A program made the translations under genes and the position numbers. A model generated the notes under the pieces. It saw only the letters and a list, made by a program, of their open reading frames with translations. It was not told the origin of the DNA and did no database searches. Below are positions 43,802 through 52,621 of a stretch of 64,000 nucleotides of DNA, piece after piece (the stretch's first letter is position 1; each line of letters begins with the position of its first letter). The DNA lies in assembly GCA_035633255.1 (NCBI GenBank), contig DASQFD010000019.1:1-64000 (forward strand), given 5' to 3'. This DNA is from DASQFD01 sp035633255 (GTDB lineage: Bacteria; Actinomycetota; Actinomycetes; Actinomycetales; Dermatophilaceae).

Positions 43802-45538
43802 TCACGGGGCGCGAACGGCGGTGACCCGCCAGCCGGCGTCGGTCCAGGCGAGGTCGAGCAGCACCGGCGTGCCCGCTCGTGCGGGGCGCTCGGTGCGCGC
43901 GGACGGGGTCACCACGGCATACGCGGAGGTGTCCACGGCGGCGCGGACGGTGGCCGCCGCCCCGGACACCGCGTCGGCCCTGGCCTCACGGACGGTAAAG
44001 CGAAGCCCGGCGTAACGTCCGCCGCTGCGCTGCACCGCGGCCAGGGCCTCGGTGTCCTGCCGCATCGCCGCGGACCCGGGGGCGTCCACCTCCGCCAGTC
44101 GCGCGGCCACCCCGGTGCCCCACGCCCGCGCCCGCGCGTCTGAGAGCGCCTGCACCAGGCGCACGGGGTCGCGGCGCGGTGACCCCCGGTCCAGCCCCAC
44201 GTCCGCACCGCGCACCGGTGGCGCCGTCGACGGCGGGGGGGCGGCGCTGGTGGCCGGCCCGGCACTGGTGGCCGGCCCGGCACTGGTGGCCGGCCCGGCA
44301 CTGGTGGCCGGCCCGGCACTGGTGGCCGGCCCAGCACTGGTGGCCGGCCCGGCACTGGTGGCTGGCCCAGCACTGGCCGTCGGTGTGGTCCGGGGGCTGG
44401 TTGCCTCCGGTGCGCCGAGGCGGTCCACGGCCAGGGCAGCGAGCGACACCGCCACGACGACGACGGCGACCACCGCCAACCCCCCGGCGAGCGGCCGCCG
44501 GGCGGCGGGCGCCCGCCCGACCCGCTGCCCGACCCGGTCCTGCCCGGCCCGGTCCTGCCCGACCCGGTCCTGTCCGACTCGCCGTCGGCCGGTGCGCCGG
44601 CGGGTCACGTGGCGCCCGACCCCGCGCCGTCCCCGACGCTGCGGGGTCGGCACCGGCTCCGGGCGGGCCAGGTCGCGGATCCGCTGGGTGAGTGCGCTGA
44701 CCTCGTCGTCCGGGGTCACCAGGTGCAGCGGCTCGGGCGCGGCGGCCTCGTAGAGCGCCATGGCGAGCTCCTCGGCCGTGGGCCGTGACGCGGGGTCACC
44801 TCGGAGCGCCGCATCGAGCACCGCCACCAGCGGCTCGTCGTGCGGGCGTGGTCGCAGCGCGTCCACGAGGCGGCCACGCACCGGCGCGGGCCCGGGCTCC
44901 TCCCCGGTGAGGCACAGCCACCCCAGTGCGCCGACGGCATACACGTCCGAGGCGGAGGTAGGCAGGCCACCCAGGGTGACCTCCGGCGCGACGAAACCCC
45001 GGGTGCCGTGGACGTCCCCGGCGATCTCACCGCGCATCCGCGCGGTGCCCAGGTCCGCGACGTGCGGCCGGCCGGAGCGGTCGAGCAGGACGTTGCCCGG
45101 GGACAGGTCCCCGTGCACGACGCCCGCCGCGTGCAGCGCCCCGAGCGCGGAGGCCACCGGTGAGAGCACGGTGACCACCTCACCGGCGCTGAGGTTACCC
45201 CGGGCCCGCACCACCTCGCCGAGGGGGCCGCCGGCGAGGAGGTCGAGGACGAGCGCGACGCCGCCGCCCTCCAGCGCCACGACGTCGTGCACCGCGACCA
45301 GGTGGGCGTGGTGCACCCCCCGCAGGACGGCCGCCTCACGGGCCACCGCGCCGTCGTCGGCGGCGGGCACGACCTTGACGGCGAAGGCGACGCCGTCGTC
45401 CTCACGCAGTGCCGACCACACCGTGCCGTGGGCCCCCGTGCCGATGAGCTCGCCGACGTCGTAACCCGGCATCACCGGTGGGCGCGGCCTGACCACCACC
45501 TCCTCCACGTCGAGCGGCCCGAGCCGGTCCAGCAGCAT
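43802..45538 (-). CDS. transmembrane Ser/Thr protein kinase
   Basis: 578 residues. Kinase domain at 25-270: IGTGAHGTVW (Gly loop), FAVKVVPA (ATP Lys), VVHGDLSPGNVLL (catalytic loop with HGD instead of HRD), VADLGTAR (DLG for DFG), GFVAPEV. Catalytic Lys and Asp residues are kept, so it can be active though it is a non-RD type. The juxtamembrane part has basic VGQDR repeats, then a transmembrane helix (GGLAVVAVVVVAVSLAALAV, about 365-385), seven SAGPAT repeats and an extracellular NTF2-like domain. A sensor kinase of the Pkn type; stimulus unknown. Divergent from the peptidase E gene. Confidence 0.88.
   Translation of the reverse strand: MLLDRLGPLDVEEVVVRPRPPVMPGYDVGELIGTGAHGTVWSALREDDGVAFAVKVVPAADDGAVAREAAVLRGVHHAHLVAVHDVVALEGGGVALVLDLLAGGPLGEVVRARGNLSAGEVVTVLSPVASALGALHAAGVVHGDLSPGNVLLDRSGRPHVADLGTARMRGEIAGDVHGTRGFVAPEVTLGGLPTSASDVYAVGALGWLCLTGEEPGPAPVRGRLVDALRPRPHDEPLVAVLDAALRGDPASRPTAEELAMALYEAAAPEPLHLVTPDDEVSALTQRIRDLARPEPVPTPQRRGRRGVGRHVTRRRTGRRRVGQDRVGQDRAGQDRVGQRVGRAPAARRPLAGGLAVVAVVVVAVSLAALAVDRLGAPEATSPRTTPTASAGPATSAGPATSAGPATSAGPATSAGPATSAGPATSAGPATSAAPPPSTAPPVRGADVGLDRGSPRRDPVRLVQALSDARARAWGTGVAARLAEVDAPGSAAMRQDTEALAAVQRSGGRYAGLRFTVREARADAVSGAAATVRAAVDTSAYAVVTPSARTERPARAGTPVLLDLAWTDAGWRVTAVRAP
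44247..44376 (-). repeat. 18-bp tandem repeat coding SAGPAT
   Basis: About seven copies of an 18-bp unit (CTGGTGGCCGGCCCGGCA on the plus strand) inside the kinase gene code for a Ser/Ala/Gly/Pro/Thr linker just outside the membrane. Being a multiple of three, copy number can vary without frameshift. Confidence 0.9.
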
Positions 45539-45611
45539 GGCGACACTGTGCCGCAGGCGCGCCCGGGCGCCGTTCAGTTGTCCACAGGGTCCGTCCCACG
45601 GCGGGCGCCCC

Positions 45612-45617
45612 TAGCCT
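45612..45617 (+). promoter_or_regulatory. -10 element TAGCCT, leaderless peptidase E
   Basis: TAGCCT ends seven bases before the ATG at 45625. Confidence 0.5.
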
Positions 45618-45624
45618 TGCCGGC

Positions 45625-46359
45625 ATGCCCGCCGAGTCCCCCACCATCCTCGCGACCTCGGGCGGCTACCGCCCGGGGACACGCACCGTCCTGGAGTTCA
45701 ACGCCCTGGTCCACCACGCGGTCGACCGGTCCGGCGTGACCGGGCGCCGCCCGCGGTTGACGTTCGTCGGGACCGCGAGTGGCGACCAGCGGTACGTCAA
45801 CGACCACGTACACCAGGCCGGCCGGCTCGCCGGCATGGAGGTCACGACCCTCGACCTCTTCCCGATGCCGAGCGTCGACGACGTGACCGGCCTGCTGCTC
45901 GCCTCGGACGTGGTGTGGGTGCAGGGTGGCTCGGTCGCCAACCTGCTCGCGGTCTGGGCCGTCCACGACCTCGGCACCGCCCTGCGCACCGCGTGGCAGG
46001 CCGGCGTCGTCCTCAGCGGGGTGTCCGCCGGGTCGATCTGCTGGTTCGTCGGGGGCACGACCGACTCCTTCGGCCCCGAGCTGCGGCCGGTCCTGAACGG
46101 GTTGGCGCTCCTGCCCTACGGCAACGGGGTGCACTACGACAGCGAGGAGCGCCGCCGGCCGCTCGTGCACCGCCTCGTCGCCAACGGGACCCTGCCGGAG
46201 ACGCACTGCACCGACGACGGGGTGGGGCTGGTCTACTCCGGCACCGACCTGGTGGAGGCCGTCGCCGAGGTGGACGGGAAGGGCGCCTACGTCGTGCGCC
46301 GGGTCGGGGAGGAGGCGGTCGAGGAGCGGCTCGAGCCGCGCCGCCTGCCGACCCCCTGA
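45625..46359 (+). CDS. peptidase E-like (S51) protein
   Basis: 244 residues. The S51 nucleophile elbow is GVSAGSICWF; WVQGGSVANLLAVWAVHDLG precedes it, and NGVHYDSEERRRPLVHRLV supplies the conserved His and Asp/Glu region. S51 enzymes cleave Asp-X dipeptides or act as cyanophycinase-like peptidases. Cytoplasmic. Five bases separate its stop from the convergent oxidoreductase stop. Confidence 0.88.
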   Translation: MPAESPTILATSGGYRPGTRTVLEFNALVHHAVDRSGVTGRRPRLTFVGTASGDQRYVNDHVHQAGRLAGMEVTTLDLFPMPSVDDVTGLLLASDVVWVQGGSVANLLAVWAVHDLGTALRTAWQAGVVLSGVSAGSICWFVGGTTDSFGPELRPVLNGLALLPYGNGVHYDSEERRRPLVHRLVANGTLPETHCTDDGVGLVYSGTDLVEAVAEVDGKGAYVVRRVGEEAVEERLEPRRLPTP

Positions 46360-46369
46360 CGGGTCAGGG
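46354..46369. terminator. hairpin between peptidase E and the Gfo/Idh gene
   Basis: CCCTGA (46354-46359), loop CGGG, TCAGGG (46364-46369): a perfect six-pair stem whose arms contain both stop codons. Confidence 0.55.
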
Positions 46370-47407
46370 AGAGGGCGGCCGTCCGGGGGCCAGCACCTCC
46401 ACCACCCGGTGGCCCCGCGCGCTTTCCCGCGCCGCGTCGAGGACCGCGAGCACGTGCACGGCGTCGCGAGGGTCCACCGGCATGGCCGCCTGCCGGTCGT
46501 GCGCGGCCAGCGCGGCGGCGAGGCCCCGGTAGAAGTCGGCCTGCTCCGAGCGCACCCGGCGCACCGGCTCCCGCTGGGCCCCCCGGTAGAGCCACCCGCA
46601 GTGGTCGGCATCCGCGTCCGCGAGGTCGGGGAGGGTGACCGGCTCCCCCGGGAACTGCGCGGAGAGGTATGCCGCCGCGTTCCCGAGCAGCCGCACGCGC
46701 GGCCCGGGTGCCGCGGACAGCGAGGACGCGGTCAGGTGCGAGACGACGCCGCTGGCGTGACGGCACACCAGGAAGGTGTCGTCCTCCGAGCGGGTGGTTC
46801 GGGCGTCGACGGTCGCGAACACGCTGTCCACCGGCCCGAAGAGGCGCACGGCGCCGTCCACGAGGTGGGCCTGCAGGTCGAGGAGGAGGCCGCCGCCCTG
46901 CTCGGCGGGCAGCTGCTCGCGCCACCGCAGTTTCGGCTCCGGCCGCCAGCGCTCCCACCTCATCTCGAGGCGGTGGACGGCGCCGACGGCCCGGGAGCGG
47001 ACGACGTCGGTGAGGGTGGCGAACTCGGAGTCGTAGCGGCGGTTCTGGAAGACCGTGAGCGGCACGCCGGCCTGCACGGCGTGGTCGACGACGGCGAGTG
47101 CGGTCTCGGCGTCGACGGCCAGGGGCTTGTCGACGACGACCGGGACGCCGGCGTCGATCACCGCGTGCGCCTGCCCGGCGTGCGCGCCCGTGGGCGAGGC
47201 CAGGACGATGACGTCGACGCCCCCGGCCGCCAGCAGCCCGGCGAGGTCGTCGTGGAGCGTCACGCCCCGCAGGTGCCGGCTGGCCCGCTGCCGACGGCCG
47301 GGGTCGGAGGACACCACGGCGGCGAGCTCGAGACCGGCAGCCGTGGCGAGCGGGGCGTGGAACTCCGCACCTGCGAGCCCGTAGCCGACCAGGCCCATCC
47401 GCACCAT
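46364..47407 (-). CDS. Gfo/Idh/MocA-family oxidoreductase
   Basis: 347 residues from ATG 47407 (TAGGCT six bases upstream; a GTG three bases earlier is the alternative). Rossmann site GLVGYGLAGAEFHAPLATAAG, then VIVLASPTGAHAGQAHAVIDAGVPVVVDKPLAVDAE with the catalytic Lys of the DKP/EKP motif, and QNRRYDSEFATL in the substrate domain. Oxidises or reduces a sugar or cyclitol with NAD(P). No sugar operon adjoins, so the substrate is open. Confidence 0.87.
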   Translation of the reverse strand: MVRMGLVGYGLAGAEFHAPLATAAGLELAAVVSSDPGRRQRASRHLRGVTLHDDLAGLLAAGGVDVIVLASPTGAHAGQAHAVIDAGVPVVVDKPLAVDAETALAVVDHAVQAGVPLTVFQNRRYDSEFATLTDVVRSRAVGAVHRLEMRWERWRPEPKLRWREQLPAEQGGGLLLDLQAHLVDGAVRLFGPVDSVFATVDARTTRSEDDTFLVCRHASGVVSHLTASSLSAAPGPRVRLLGNAAAYLSAQFPGEPVTLPDLADADADHCGWLYRGAQREPVRRVRSEQADFYRGLAAALAAHDRQAAMPVDPRDAVHVLAVLDAARESARGHRVVEVLAPGRPPSP

Positions 47408-47413
47408 CACCCG

Positions 47414-47419
47414 AGCCTA
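47414..47419 (-). promoter_or_regulatory. -10 element TAGGCT, leaderless Gfo/Idh gene
   Basis: TAGGCT in minus-strand sense ends six bases before the ATG at 47407. Confidence 0.5.
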
Positions 47420-48032
47420 GGCCGGTGGTGGGACGGGGGGCCGGGCAGACTGGGCAGCCTGCTCCGCACCCGGATGCGACGGGCAGGGTGGGTCAACGGC
47501 GACGCAGGATGGGTGCCCGGCGGGGTACGTGGCGTGTCGTGGCGCAGAGTGCTCCTGACGCGGTTGTCACCGCGTCAGGAACAGAGTCCTGCGCTCTTCG
47601 TCGGGTCGGACCGGGTGATGGGCCGCGCACTGGACTCGCCCCTTGACTCTGTGCTGGACGCCCTGGCGATATGGTGGTCAAAGCGTCACCCGTGACCCCG
47701 GTGGCTCCCGAGCGGTCCGGACGAGGCGTAGGAGAGTGGAGATGGGGTCACGGTCTCTCTTCCTGCTGCGAGGACTCGCGGCCCGCCGAATCCAGGCGTC
47801 TTCCCTCCAGGTCGCTTCCCGCGTTGCGCGGCAGCGGGCGGAAGCTCGCTCGCCGTGGAGGTGACCCCGATCCAGAGCCCGGCCCGCTCTGACGAGCGGG
47901 TCGTCCTGGCCGGCGCTCGGAGGGGGTGGCGCCGCCGTGCTGCGGCTCGGGACGTGCGCCAGGCGGCGCTTCCTTCCCCCACTTCCCCCGCTGCTGTCAT
48001 CACGCCGATGCGGTCGGGCGTCGGTGCTGGCG
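47420..48032. other. 613-bp intergenic region upstream of the GAF-ANTAR pair
   Basis: No convincing gene. Several short open frames lack homology, start signals or typical codon use. It holds the strong hairpin at 47553-47580 and a TTGACT at 47643-47648 followed about 19 bases later by GATATG, a weak promoter candidate. It may carry a long leader for the downstream regulators. Confidence 0.5.
47553..47580. terminator. perfect 12-bp hairpin with TGTC loop
   Basis: TCCTGACGCGGT (47553-47564) and ACCGCGTCAGGA (47569-47580) pair without mismatch. No T-run follows. It is 140 bases past the Gfo/Idh start region and 450 bases before the ANTAR genes, so it could be a terminator or attenuator. Confidence 0.5.
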
Positions 48033-48770
48033 ATGGATGACCTACCGGCGCGGATGGCCCACGCCAACAAGCTCATCGACGGCGAGCCCCGGACTGCAGG
48101 GACCTCCCCGGGGAACATCGGGCGGCTGGAGGCACTCTGTAGGGCGCTGGCCCGGGCACTGCCGGCCACCGGCGTCGGACTGAGCCTGCTCACGGATGAC
48201 AGCTACGCGGGCGGGACGGTGGCTGCCTCCGACGCGACGAGCCGGGCGCTCGAGGAACTGCAGTTCACCCTCGGTGAGGGGCCCTGCATCGACGCGCACG
48301 CGTCGCGCCGGGCGGTGCTGGAACCCGACCTGCACACCCACGGCACCCGCCGCTGGCTCGGCTATGGCCCAGCGGCCCACCAGCACGGCGTCCGAGCCGT
48401 CTTCGCGTTCCCCCTGCAGGTCGGGGCGGCTCGTGCGGGGGCCCTGGACATCTATTGCGACACGCCCGGTTCGCTGACCGCCGAGGCGCTGACCCAAGCC
48501 TTCACCTTCGCCGAGGTGGCGATGGGTTTGCTGGTGGATGGGCATGGCGGTGCTGCGGGCAACCAGGCCACCACCGACCTGGATGACGTGCTGGCCTACC
48601 GGCTGGAGGTCTACCAGGCCCAGGGCATGGTGATGGTCGACCTCGGCGTGCGCATCGACGAGGCAATGGCCAGGCTCCGCGGCTACGCGTACGCCCAAGG
48701 TCGCTCCATCAGCGCTGTGGCCGGGGACATCGTCGGCGGTAAACTGAGGCTGGAACGGGACACGAAATGA
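48033..48770 (+). CDS. GAF and ANTAR domain protein 1
   Basis: 245 residues from ATG 48033. A GAF domain spans about residues 20-175 (VGLSLLTDDSYAGGTVAASD, LQFTLGEGPCIDAHASRRAVLEPDL, VFAFPLQVGAARAGALDIYCDTPG). The C-terminal ANTAR RNA-binding three-helix region is YRLEVYQAQGMVMVDLGVRIDEAMARLRGYAYAQGRSISAVAGDIV. ANTAR proteins bind paired RNA hairpins and prevent termination. Stop overlaps the next ATG by four bases. The upstream extension of the frame is not conserved and starts without a ribosome site. Confidence 0.85.
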   Translation: MDDLPARMAHANKLIDGEPRTAGTSPGNIGRLEALCRALARALPATGVGLSLLTDDSYAGGTVAASDATSRALEELQFTLGEGPCIDAHASRRAVLEPDLHTHGTRRWLGYGPAAHQHGVRAVFAFPLQVGAARAGALDIYCDTPGSLTAEALTQAFTFAEVAMGLLVDGHGGAAGNQATTDLDDVLAYRLEVYQAQGMVMVDLGVRIDEAMARLRGYAYAQGRSISAVAGDIVGGKLRLERDTK

Positions 48771-49546
48771 CCAACCACGTCGACGCTCGCGCGGTCCACG
48801 AGCCGGAAGGCTCGGGCACCATGATCGCCGTTGCGCACCTCGCCGACATCTTCGTCGAGGTCGCGGACACCCTCGTCGACGACTTCGACATCATCGAGTT
48901 CCTGGAGTCGCTGACCAGGCACACCGCCGAGGTCAGCGATGCCGCCTCCGCCGGGTTGCTGCTCGCCGACCCGAACGGTCAGCTGCAGTACATGGCGTCC
49001 TCGGGGGAGTCCGTGAAGCTGTTGGAGCTCTTCCAGCTCCAGTACCAGGAAGGCCCGTGCCTGGACTGTTTCCGCTCCGGCACGGCCGTGGTCAACAGCG
49101 ACCTGCACCATGCCGAGCAGCGATGGCCGCTGTTCGCCCCCCGGGCCGTCGAGGCCGGCTTCCAGTCCGTGCACGCCTTCCCCCTGCGCCACCGGCAGAA
49201 GGTGATCGGCGCCCTGAACCTGTTCAGCACCGACCTCGGACACCTCGAACCGACCGACGTCCGCATCGTCCAGTGCCTGGCCGACATCGCCACCATCGGG
49301 TTACTCCAGGAACGCACCATCCGCAGCGCCGAGATCCTCACCGAACAGCTCCAGGGCGCCCTCAACAGCCGGGTCACCATCGAGCAGGCCAAGGGCGTTC
49401 TCGCCAGAACCCACGGCATCGGCGTCGACGCCGCCTTCGAGCTCATGCGCGGCTACGCCCGCCGCAACCAGCACCGACTCAGCGACGTCGCCTTGGCGGT
49501 CGTCACCGACCCCAGTCGTCATCCGGCCCTCACCACGGCACCCTGA
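48767..49546 (+). CDS. GAF and ANTAR domain protein 2
   Basis: 259 residues. GAF domain at about 30-190 (FLESLTRHTAEVSDAASAGLLLADPNG, YQEGPCLDCFRSGTAVVNSDL, VHAFPLRHRQKVIGALNLF) and ANTAR at 195-250 (RVTIEQAKGVLARTHGIGVDAAFELMRGYARRNQHRLSDVALAVV), the better ANTAR match of the two. The EGPCLDC Cys pair in the GAF recalls redox- or ligand-sensing GAFs. It is a paralogue of its neighbour. Target RNAs are not identified. Confidence 0.88.
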   Translation: MTNHVDARAVHEPEGSGTMIAVAHLADIFVEVADTLVDDFDIIEFLESLTRHTAEVSDAASAGLLLADPNGQLQYMASSGESVKLLELFQLQYQEGPCLDCFRSGTAVVNSDLHHAEQRWPLFAPRAVEAGFQSVHAFPLRHRQKVIGALNLFSTDLGHLEPTDVRIVQCLADIATIGLLQERTIRSAEILTEQLQGALNSRVTIEQAKGVLARTHGIGVDAAFELMRGYARRNQHRLSDVALAVVTDPSRHPALTTAP

Positions 49547-49578
49547 CCGCAGCGCTCACCAGCGGGGGCACCGGTCGC

Positions 49579-49917
49579 TCAGTGCCCGGGCTGCCTCGCC
49601 AGCGAGTCCAGCAGGCCGAACACGCGCAGGACCGACCCGGTCGCGCCCGTCACCTCGACCGGCGCCGTTCCTCGCGCCCGGCGGATGAGGTGAGCCGAGC
49701 GGACGTCGCAGAACCTCAGCCCGGTCAGGTCGACCGCGAGGTGTCCGCGGTTCTTCCCCGCCGCCTGCGCCAGTTCCTCCCCCAACATGCTCTCGGTGGC
49801 AATGTCGGCTTCTCCGGACAGCTCAAGGACCCACACGGCCCCATAGTCCAGAAGTGATGCCCGCAGGGTGGCGCACGAGCGAATCTGCGGCACCTGTGAC
49901 ACTGCTACGGCTGCCAT
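49579..49917 (-). CDS. STAS-domain anti-sigma-factor antagonist-like protein
   Basis: 112 residues from ATG 49917. The STAS core is VWVLELSGEADIATESMLGEELAQAAG, HLAVDLTGLRFCDVRSAHLIRRA, with the phosphorylatable Ser in the DVRS position. Proteins like this release sigma factors from anti-sigma kinases or act in stressosome-type pathways. It converges on the GAF-ANTAR pair, so the three genes may form one sensory module. No anti-sigma kinase is in the window. Confidence 0.85.
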   Translation of the reverse strand: MAAVAVSQVPQIRSCATLRASLLDYGAVWVLELSGEADIATESMLGEELAQAAGKNRGHLAVDLTGLRFCDVRSAHLIRRARGTAPVEVTGATGSVLRVFGLLDSLARQPGH

Positions 49918-50079
49918 GGCGGACTCCAGCGGTGGTCGATGTCGCCACCGGGGTCCAAGGCGGCCGTGCCCTGCCACTCTAGGCCCTCACCCCTCCGGCC
50001 CGACAGTGCCAGGCGCGGACCGTCGCTGGCTCCGGCCGTGACGGCATACGTCGCGGGCCCGTGAGTCACGTCCGGCGGT

Positions 50080-50085
50080 TACCGT
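50080..50085 (+). promoter_or_regulatory. -10 element TACCGT, leaderless lipB
   Basis: TACCGT ends seven bases before the ATG at 50093, without Shine-Dalgarno. Confidence 0.5.
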
Positions 50086-50092
50086 TGCGGGC

Positions 50093-50737
50093 ATGCGGTT
50101 CGTCCACCTCGGCTTCGCCCCCGACCTCGTCGACTACGAGGCGGGCTGGGCGCGCCAGCGCGAGGTGCACGCCGCCGTCGTCGAGGGCCGGGAGCCCGAC
50201 ACGGTGCTGCTCCTCGAGCACGCCCCGGTCTACACGGCGGGCAAGCGCACCGAGCCGCACGAGCGGCCCACCGACGGCACGCCGGTGATCGACGTCGACC
50301 GCGGCGGCAAGATCACCTGGCACGGCCCCGGGCAGCTCGTCGGCTACCCCATCGTCCGGCTGACCGAGGTGCCGATCGACGTCGTGGCCCACGTGCGCCG
50401 GCTGGAGGAGGCGATGATGCGCGTCACCCGCGAGTTCGGCGTCGAGACCACCGCGGTCGACGGCCGCACCGGGGTGTGGGTCCTCGGCGACGGCACGCGC
50501 CCGGACCGCAAGCTCGGCGCCATCGGCGTCCGCGTCAGCAGGCGGGTCACGATGCACGGCTTCGCGCTCAACTGCGACGCCGACCTCGCCTGGGCCGACG
50601 TCATCGTGCCCTGCGGCATCGCCGACGCCGGGGTGAGCTCGCTGAGCCGCGAGGCCGGGCGCCCGGTGACCGTGCAGGACGTGCTGCCGTACGCCGAGAA
50701 GCACCTCGCCGACGTGCTCGAGCCATCGGGCGCCTGA
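50093..50737 (+). CDS. lipB: lipoyl(octanoyl) transferase
   Basis: 214 residues. Moves the octanoyl group from acyl carrier protein to lipoyl domains. Motifs: [16 protein letters not shown], the substrate loop [48 protein letters not shown] with the active Lys, and [17 protein letters not shown] with the thioester Cys. Counterpart of Rv2217. It precedes lipA by 72 bases; together they build the cofactor for SucB and GcvH. Confidence 0.96.
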   Translation: MRFVHLGFAPDLVDYEAGWARQREVHAAVVEGREPDTVLLLEHAPVYTAGKRTEPHERPTDGTPVIDVDRGGKITWHGPGQLVGYPIVRLTEVPIDVVAHVRRLEEAMMRVTREFGVETTAVDGRTGVWVLGDGTRPDRKLGAIGVRVSRRVTMHGFALNCDADLAWADVIVPCGIADAGVSSLSREAGRPVTVQDVLPYAEKHLADVLEPSGA

Positions 50738-50772
50738 CCCCTTCGGTGGCGGCGAGGGCCCGGCCCGCCACG

Positions 50773-50778
50773 TAGACT
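50773..50778 (+). promoter_or_regulatory. -10 element TAGACT upstream of lipA
   Basis: TAGACT lies 31 bases before the lipA GTG, which has GAGGAG at normal spacing; lipA may therefore have its own leadered transcript. Confidence 0.4.
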
Positions 50779-50809
50779 GGACCACGTCGAGACCACCGCG
50801 AGGAGCCCC

Positions 50810-51835
50810 GTGACCGTCGCCCCCGAGGGCCGCCGCCTGCTGCGGGTCGAGGCCCGCAACGCCGAGACCCCGATCGAGCGCAAGCCGTCGTGGATCCGGA
50901 CGACCGCGAAGATGGGTCCGTCCTACACCGAGCTGCACTCCCTGGTGCGCGGCGAGGGGCTGCACACCGTGTGCGAGGAGGCGAGCTGCCCCAACATCTT
51001 CGAGTGCTGGGAGGACCGCGAGGCGACCTTCCTCATCGGCGGTGACACCTGCACCCGGCGCTGCGACTTCTGCGACATCGCCACCGGCCGACCGGCCCCC
51101 CTCGACCTCGACGAGCCGCGGCGGGTGGCCGAGTCGGTGCGCCGGATGGGTCTGCGCTACTCCACGGTGACCGGCGTCGCCCGTGACGACCGCCCCGACG
51201 GCGCCGCCGGACTGTACGCAGAGACGATCCGGCAGATCCACGCCCTCAACCCGCACACCGGCGTGGAGATCCTGCCGCCGGACTTCGGGGCCCGGCCGGA
51301 GCTGGTGGGGCAGGTCTTCGACGCGCGGCCCGAGGTCTTCGCCCACAACCTGGAGACGGTCCCGCGCATCTTCCGGCAGATCCGCCCCGCCTTCACCTAC
51401 GACACCTCGCTGCGGGTGCTGTCCATGGCGCGCGACGCCGGGCTGGTGACCAAGTCCAACCTCATCCTCGGGATGGGCGAGGAGGACGTCGAGGTGGAGC
51501 AGGCGATCCGCGACCTGCACGACGCCGGCTGCGACATCCTCACGATCACCCAGTACCTCCGCCCCTCCACGCTGCACCACCCGATCGACCGGTGGGTCAA
51601 GCCGGAGGAGTTCGTCCACTGGTCACGCCTGGCCGAGGACGTCGGCTTCAAGGGGGTCATGGCCGGCCCGCTGGTCCGCTCCTCCTACCGCGCGGGCCGC
51701 CTGTGGGCGACGGCGATGCGCCGGTGGGGCCGCCCCATCCCCGGGCACCTCTCGCACCTCGCCGAGGCCGCCGCGGACCCGGCCCGGCAGGAGGCCGCCG
51801 CCCTCGTCGCCCGCTCCGCTCCCGCCGTATCCTGA
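50810..51835 (+). CDS. lipA: lipoyl synthase
   Basis: 341 residues, GTG start. Radical SAM enzyme that inserts two sulfurs into octanoyl-protein. The auxiliary cluster Cys are in [13 protein letters not shown], the radical-SAM cluster in [17 protein letters not shown], and the C-terminal RSSYRAG Ser ligand is in [10 protein letters not shown]. Further [25 protein letters not shown] is typical. Counterpart of Rv2218. Depends on Fe-S delivery; the A-type carrier at 29.1 kb is a candidate supplier. Confidence 0.97.
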   Translation: MTVAPEGRRLLRVEARNAETPIERKPSWIRTTAKMGPSYTELHSLVRGEGLHTVCEEASCPNIFECWEDREATFLIGGDTCTRRCDFCDIATGRPAPLDLDEPRRVAESVRRMGLRYSTVTGVARDDRPDGAAGLYAETIRQIHALNPHTGVEILPPDFGARPELVGQVFDARPEVFAHNLETVPRIFRQIRPAFTYDTSLRVLSMARDAGLVTKSNLILGMGEEDVEVEQAIRDLHDAGCDILTITQYLRPSTLHHPIDRWVKPEEFVHWSRLAEDVGFKGVMAGPLVRSSYRAGRLWATAMRRWGRPIPGHLSHLAEAAADPARQEAAALVARSAPAVS

Positions 51836-51901
51836 CCGCGGGGCAGTGCGGCGCCCACCGCCGCGCGACCCGCCCTTCCCGCCGACGAGGAGCACCGCAC
51901 C

Positions 51902-52621
51902 GTGTCCAAGGACGCCACCAAGAAGCCCGGCCGGATCGCCGAGATCCGCCAGGGCTACGCCGCGATCCGGTCCATCGACAAGCGCATCGGCTGGTGGATG
52001 CTGCTCACCGCGGTGGTGACCTTCGGCGTCATCGTCGGGATCGGCTTCCTGCTCGGCTACCCGATCTACGCGGCGATTCTCGCGCTGCCGACCGCCCTGC
52101 TCGCCGCCACGCTCGTCATGAACCGCCGGGGCAACAAGGCCATGTACGGCGTCCTGGAGGGCCAGACCGGGGCCACCGGAGCCGCGATCCAGGGCCTGGG
52201 CCGGCGTGGGTGGTACACCAGCCAGGAGCCCGTGGCCATCGACGGCGTCCGTGGCACGAAGGCCACCGACCTGGCCGGAGCCGCCATGGTGTTCCGCGCG
52301 CTCGGCCGCCCGGGCGTCGTCCTCCTCGGCGAGGGGCCGTCAGGGCGGGTCAACAAGCTGCTCAAGGCCGAGGAGAAGAAGGTGGCCCGGGTCGCCCCCG
52401 GGGTCCCCGTGCACCTCTGGGTCGTCGGCGACGGGAAGGACCAGGTGCCGGTGCGCAAGCTCAGCGGCAAGCTGACCCGGATGCGCCCGGTGCTCACCAA
52501 GGCCGAGACCGCCGTGGTGCACAAGCGGCTCCGCTCGCTGGGCGGCCTGCGCCCCGGGGTGCCGGCCGGCATGGACCCGACCCGAGCCCGCGTGGACCGC
52601 AAGGCCATGCGCGGCCGCTGA
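51902..52621 (+). CDS. DUF4191 membrane protein
   Basis: 239 residues, GTG 51902 after GAGGAG. Two transmembrane helices (WWMLLTAVVTFGVIVGIGFLLGY and AAILALPTALLAATLVMNRRG), then RAMYG-like KAMYGVLEGQTGATGAAIQGLGRRGWYTSQEPVAI and a basic soluble domain. It always follows lipA in actinobacteria (Rv2219). Function unknown. Convergent with the RDD gene. Confidence 0.88.
   Translation: MSKDATKKPGRIAEIRQGYAAIRSIDKRIGWWMLLTAVVTFGVIVGIGFLLGYPIYAAILALPTALLAATLVMNRRGNKAMYGVLEGQTGATGAAIQGLGRRGWYTSQEPVAIDGVRGTKATDLAGAAMVFRALGRPGVVLLGEGPSGRVNKLLKAEEKKVARVAPGVPVHLWVVGDGKDQVPVRKLSGKLTRMRPVLTKAETAVVHKRLRSLGGLRPGVPAGMDPTRARVDRKAMRGR

Noticed and set aside
47643..47892. Short frames upstream of the GAF-ANTAR genes
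   Set aside because: No start signals, homology or consistent codon pattern; two overlapping frames cannot both be real.
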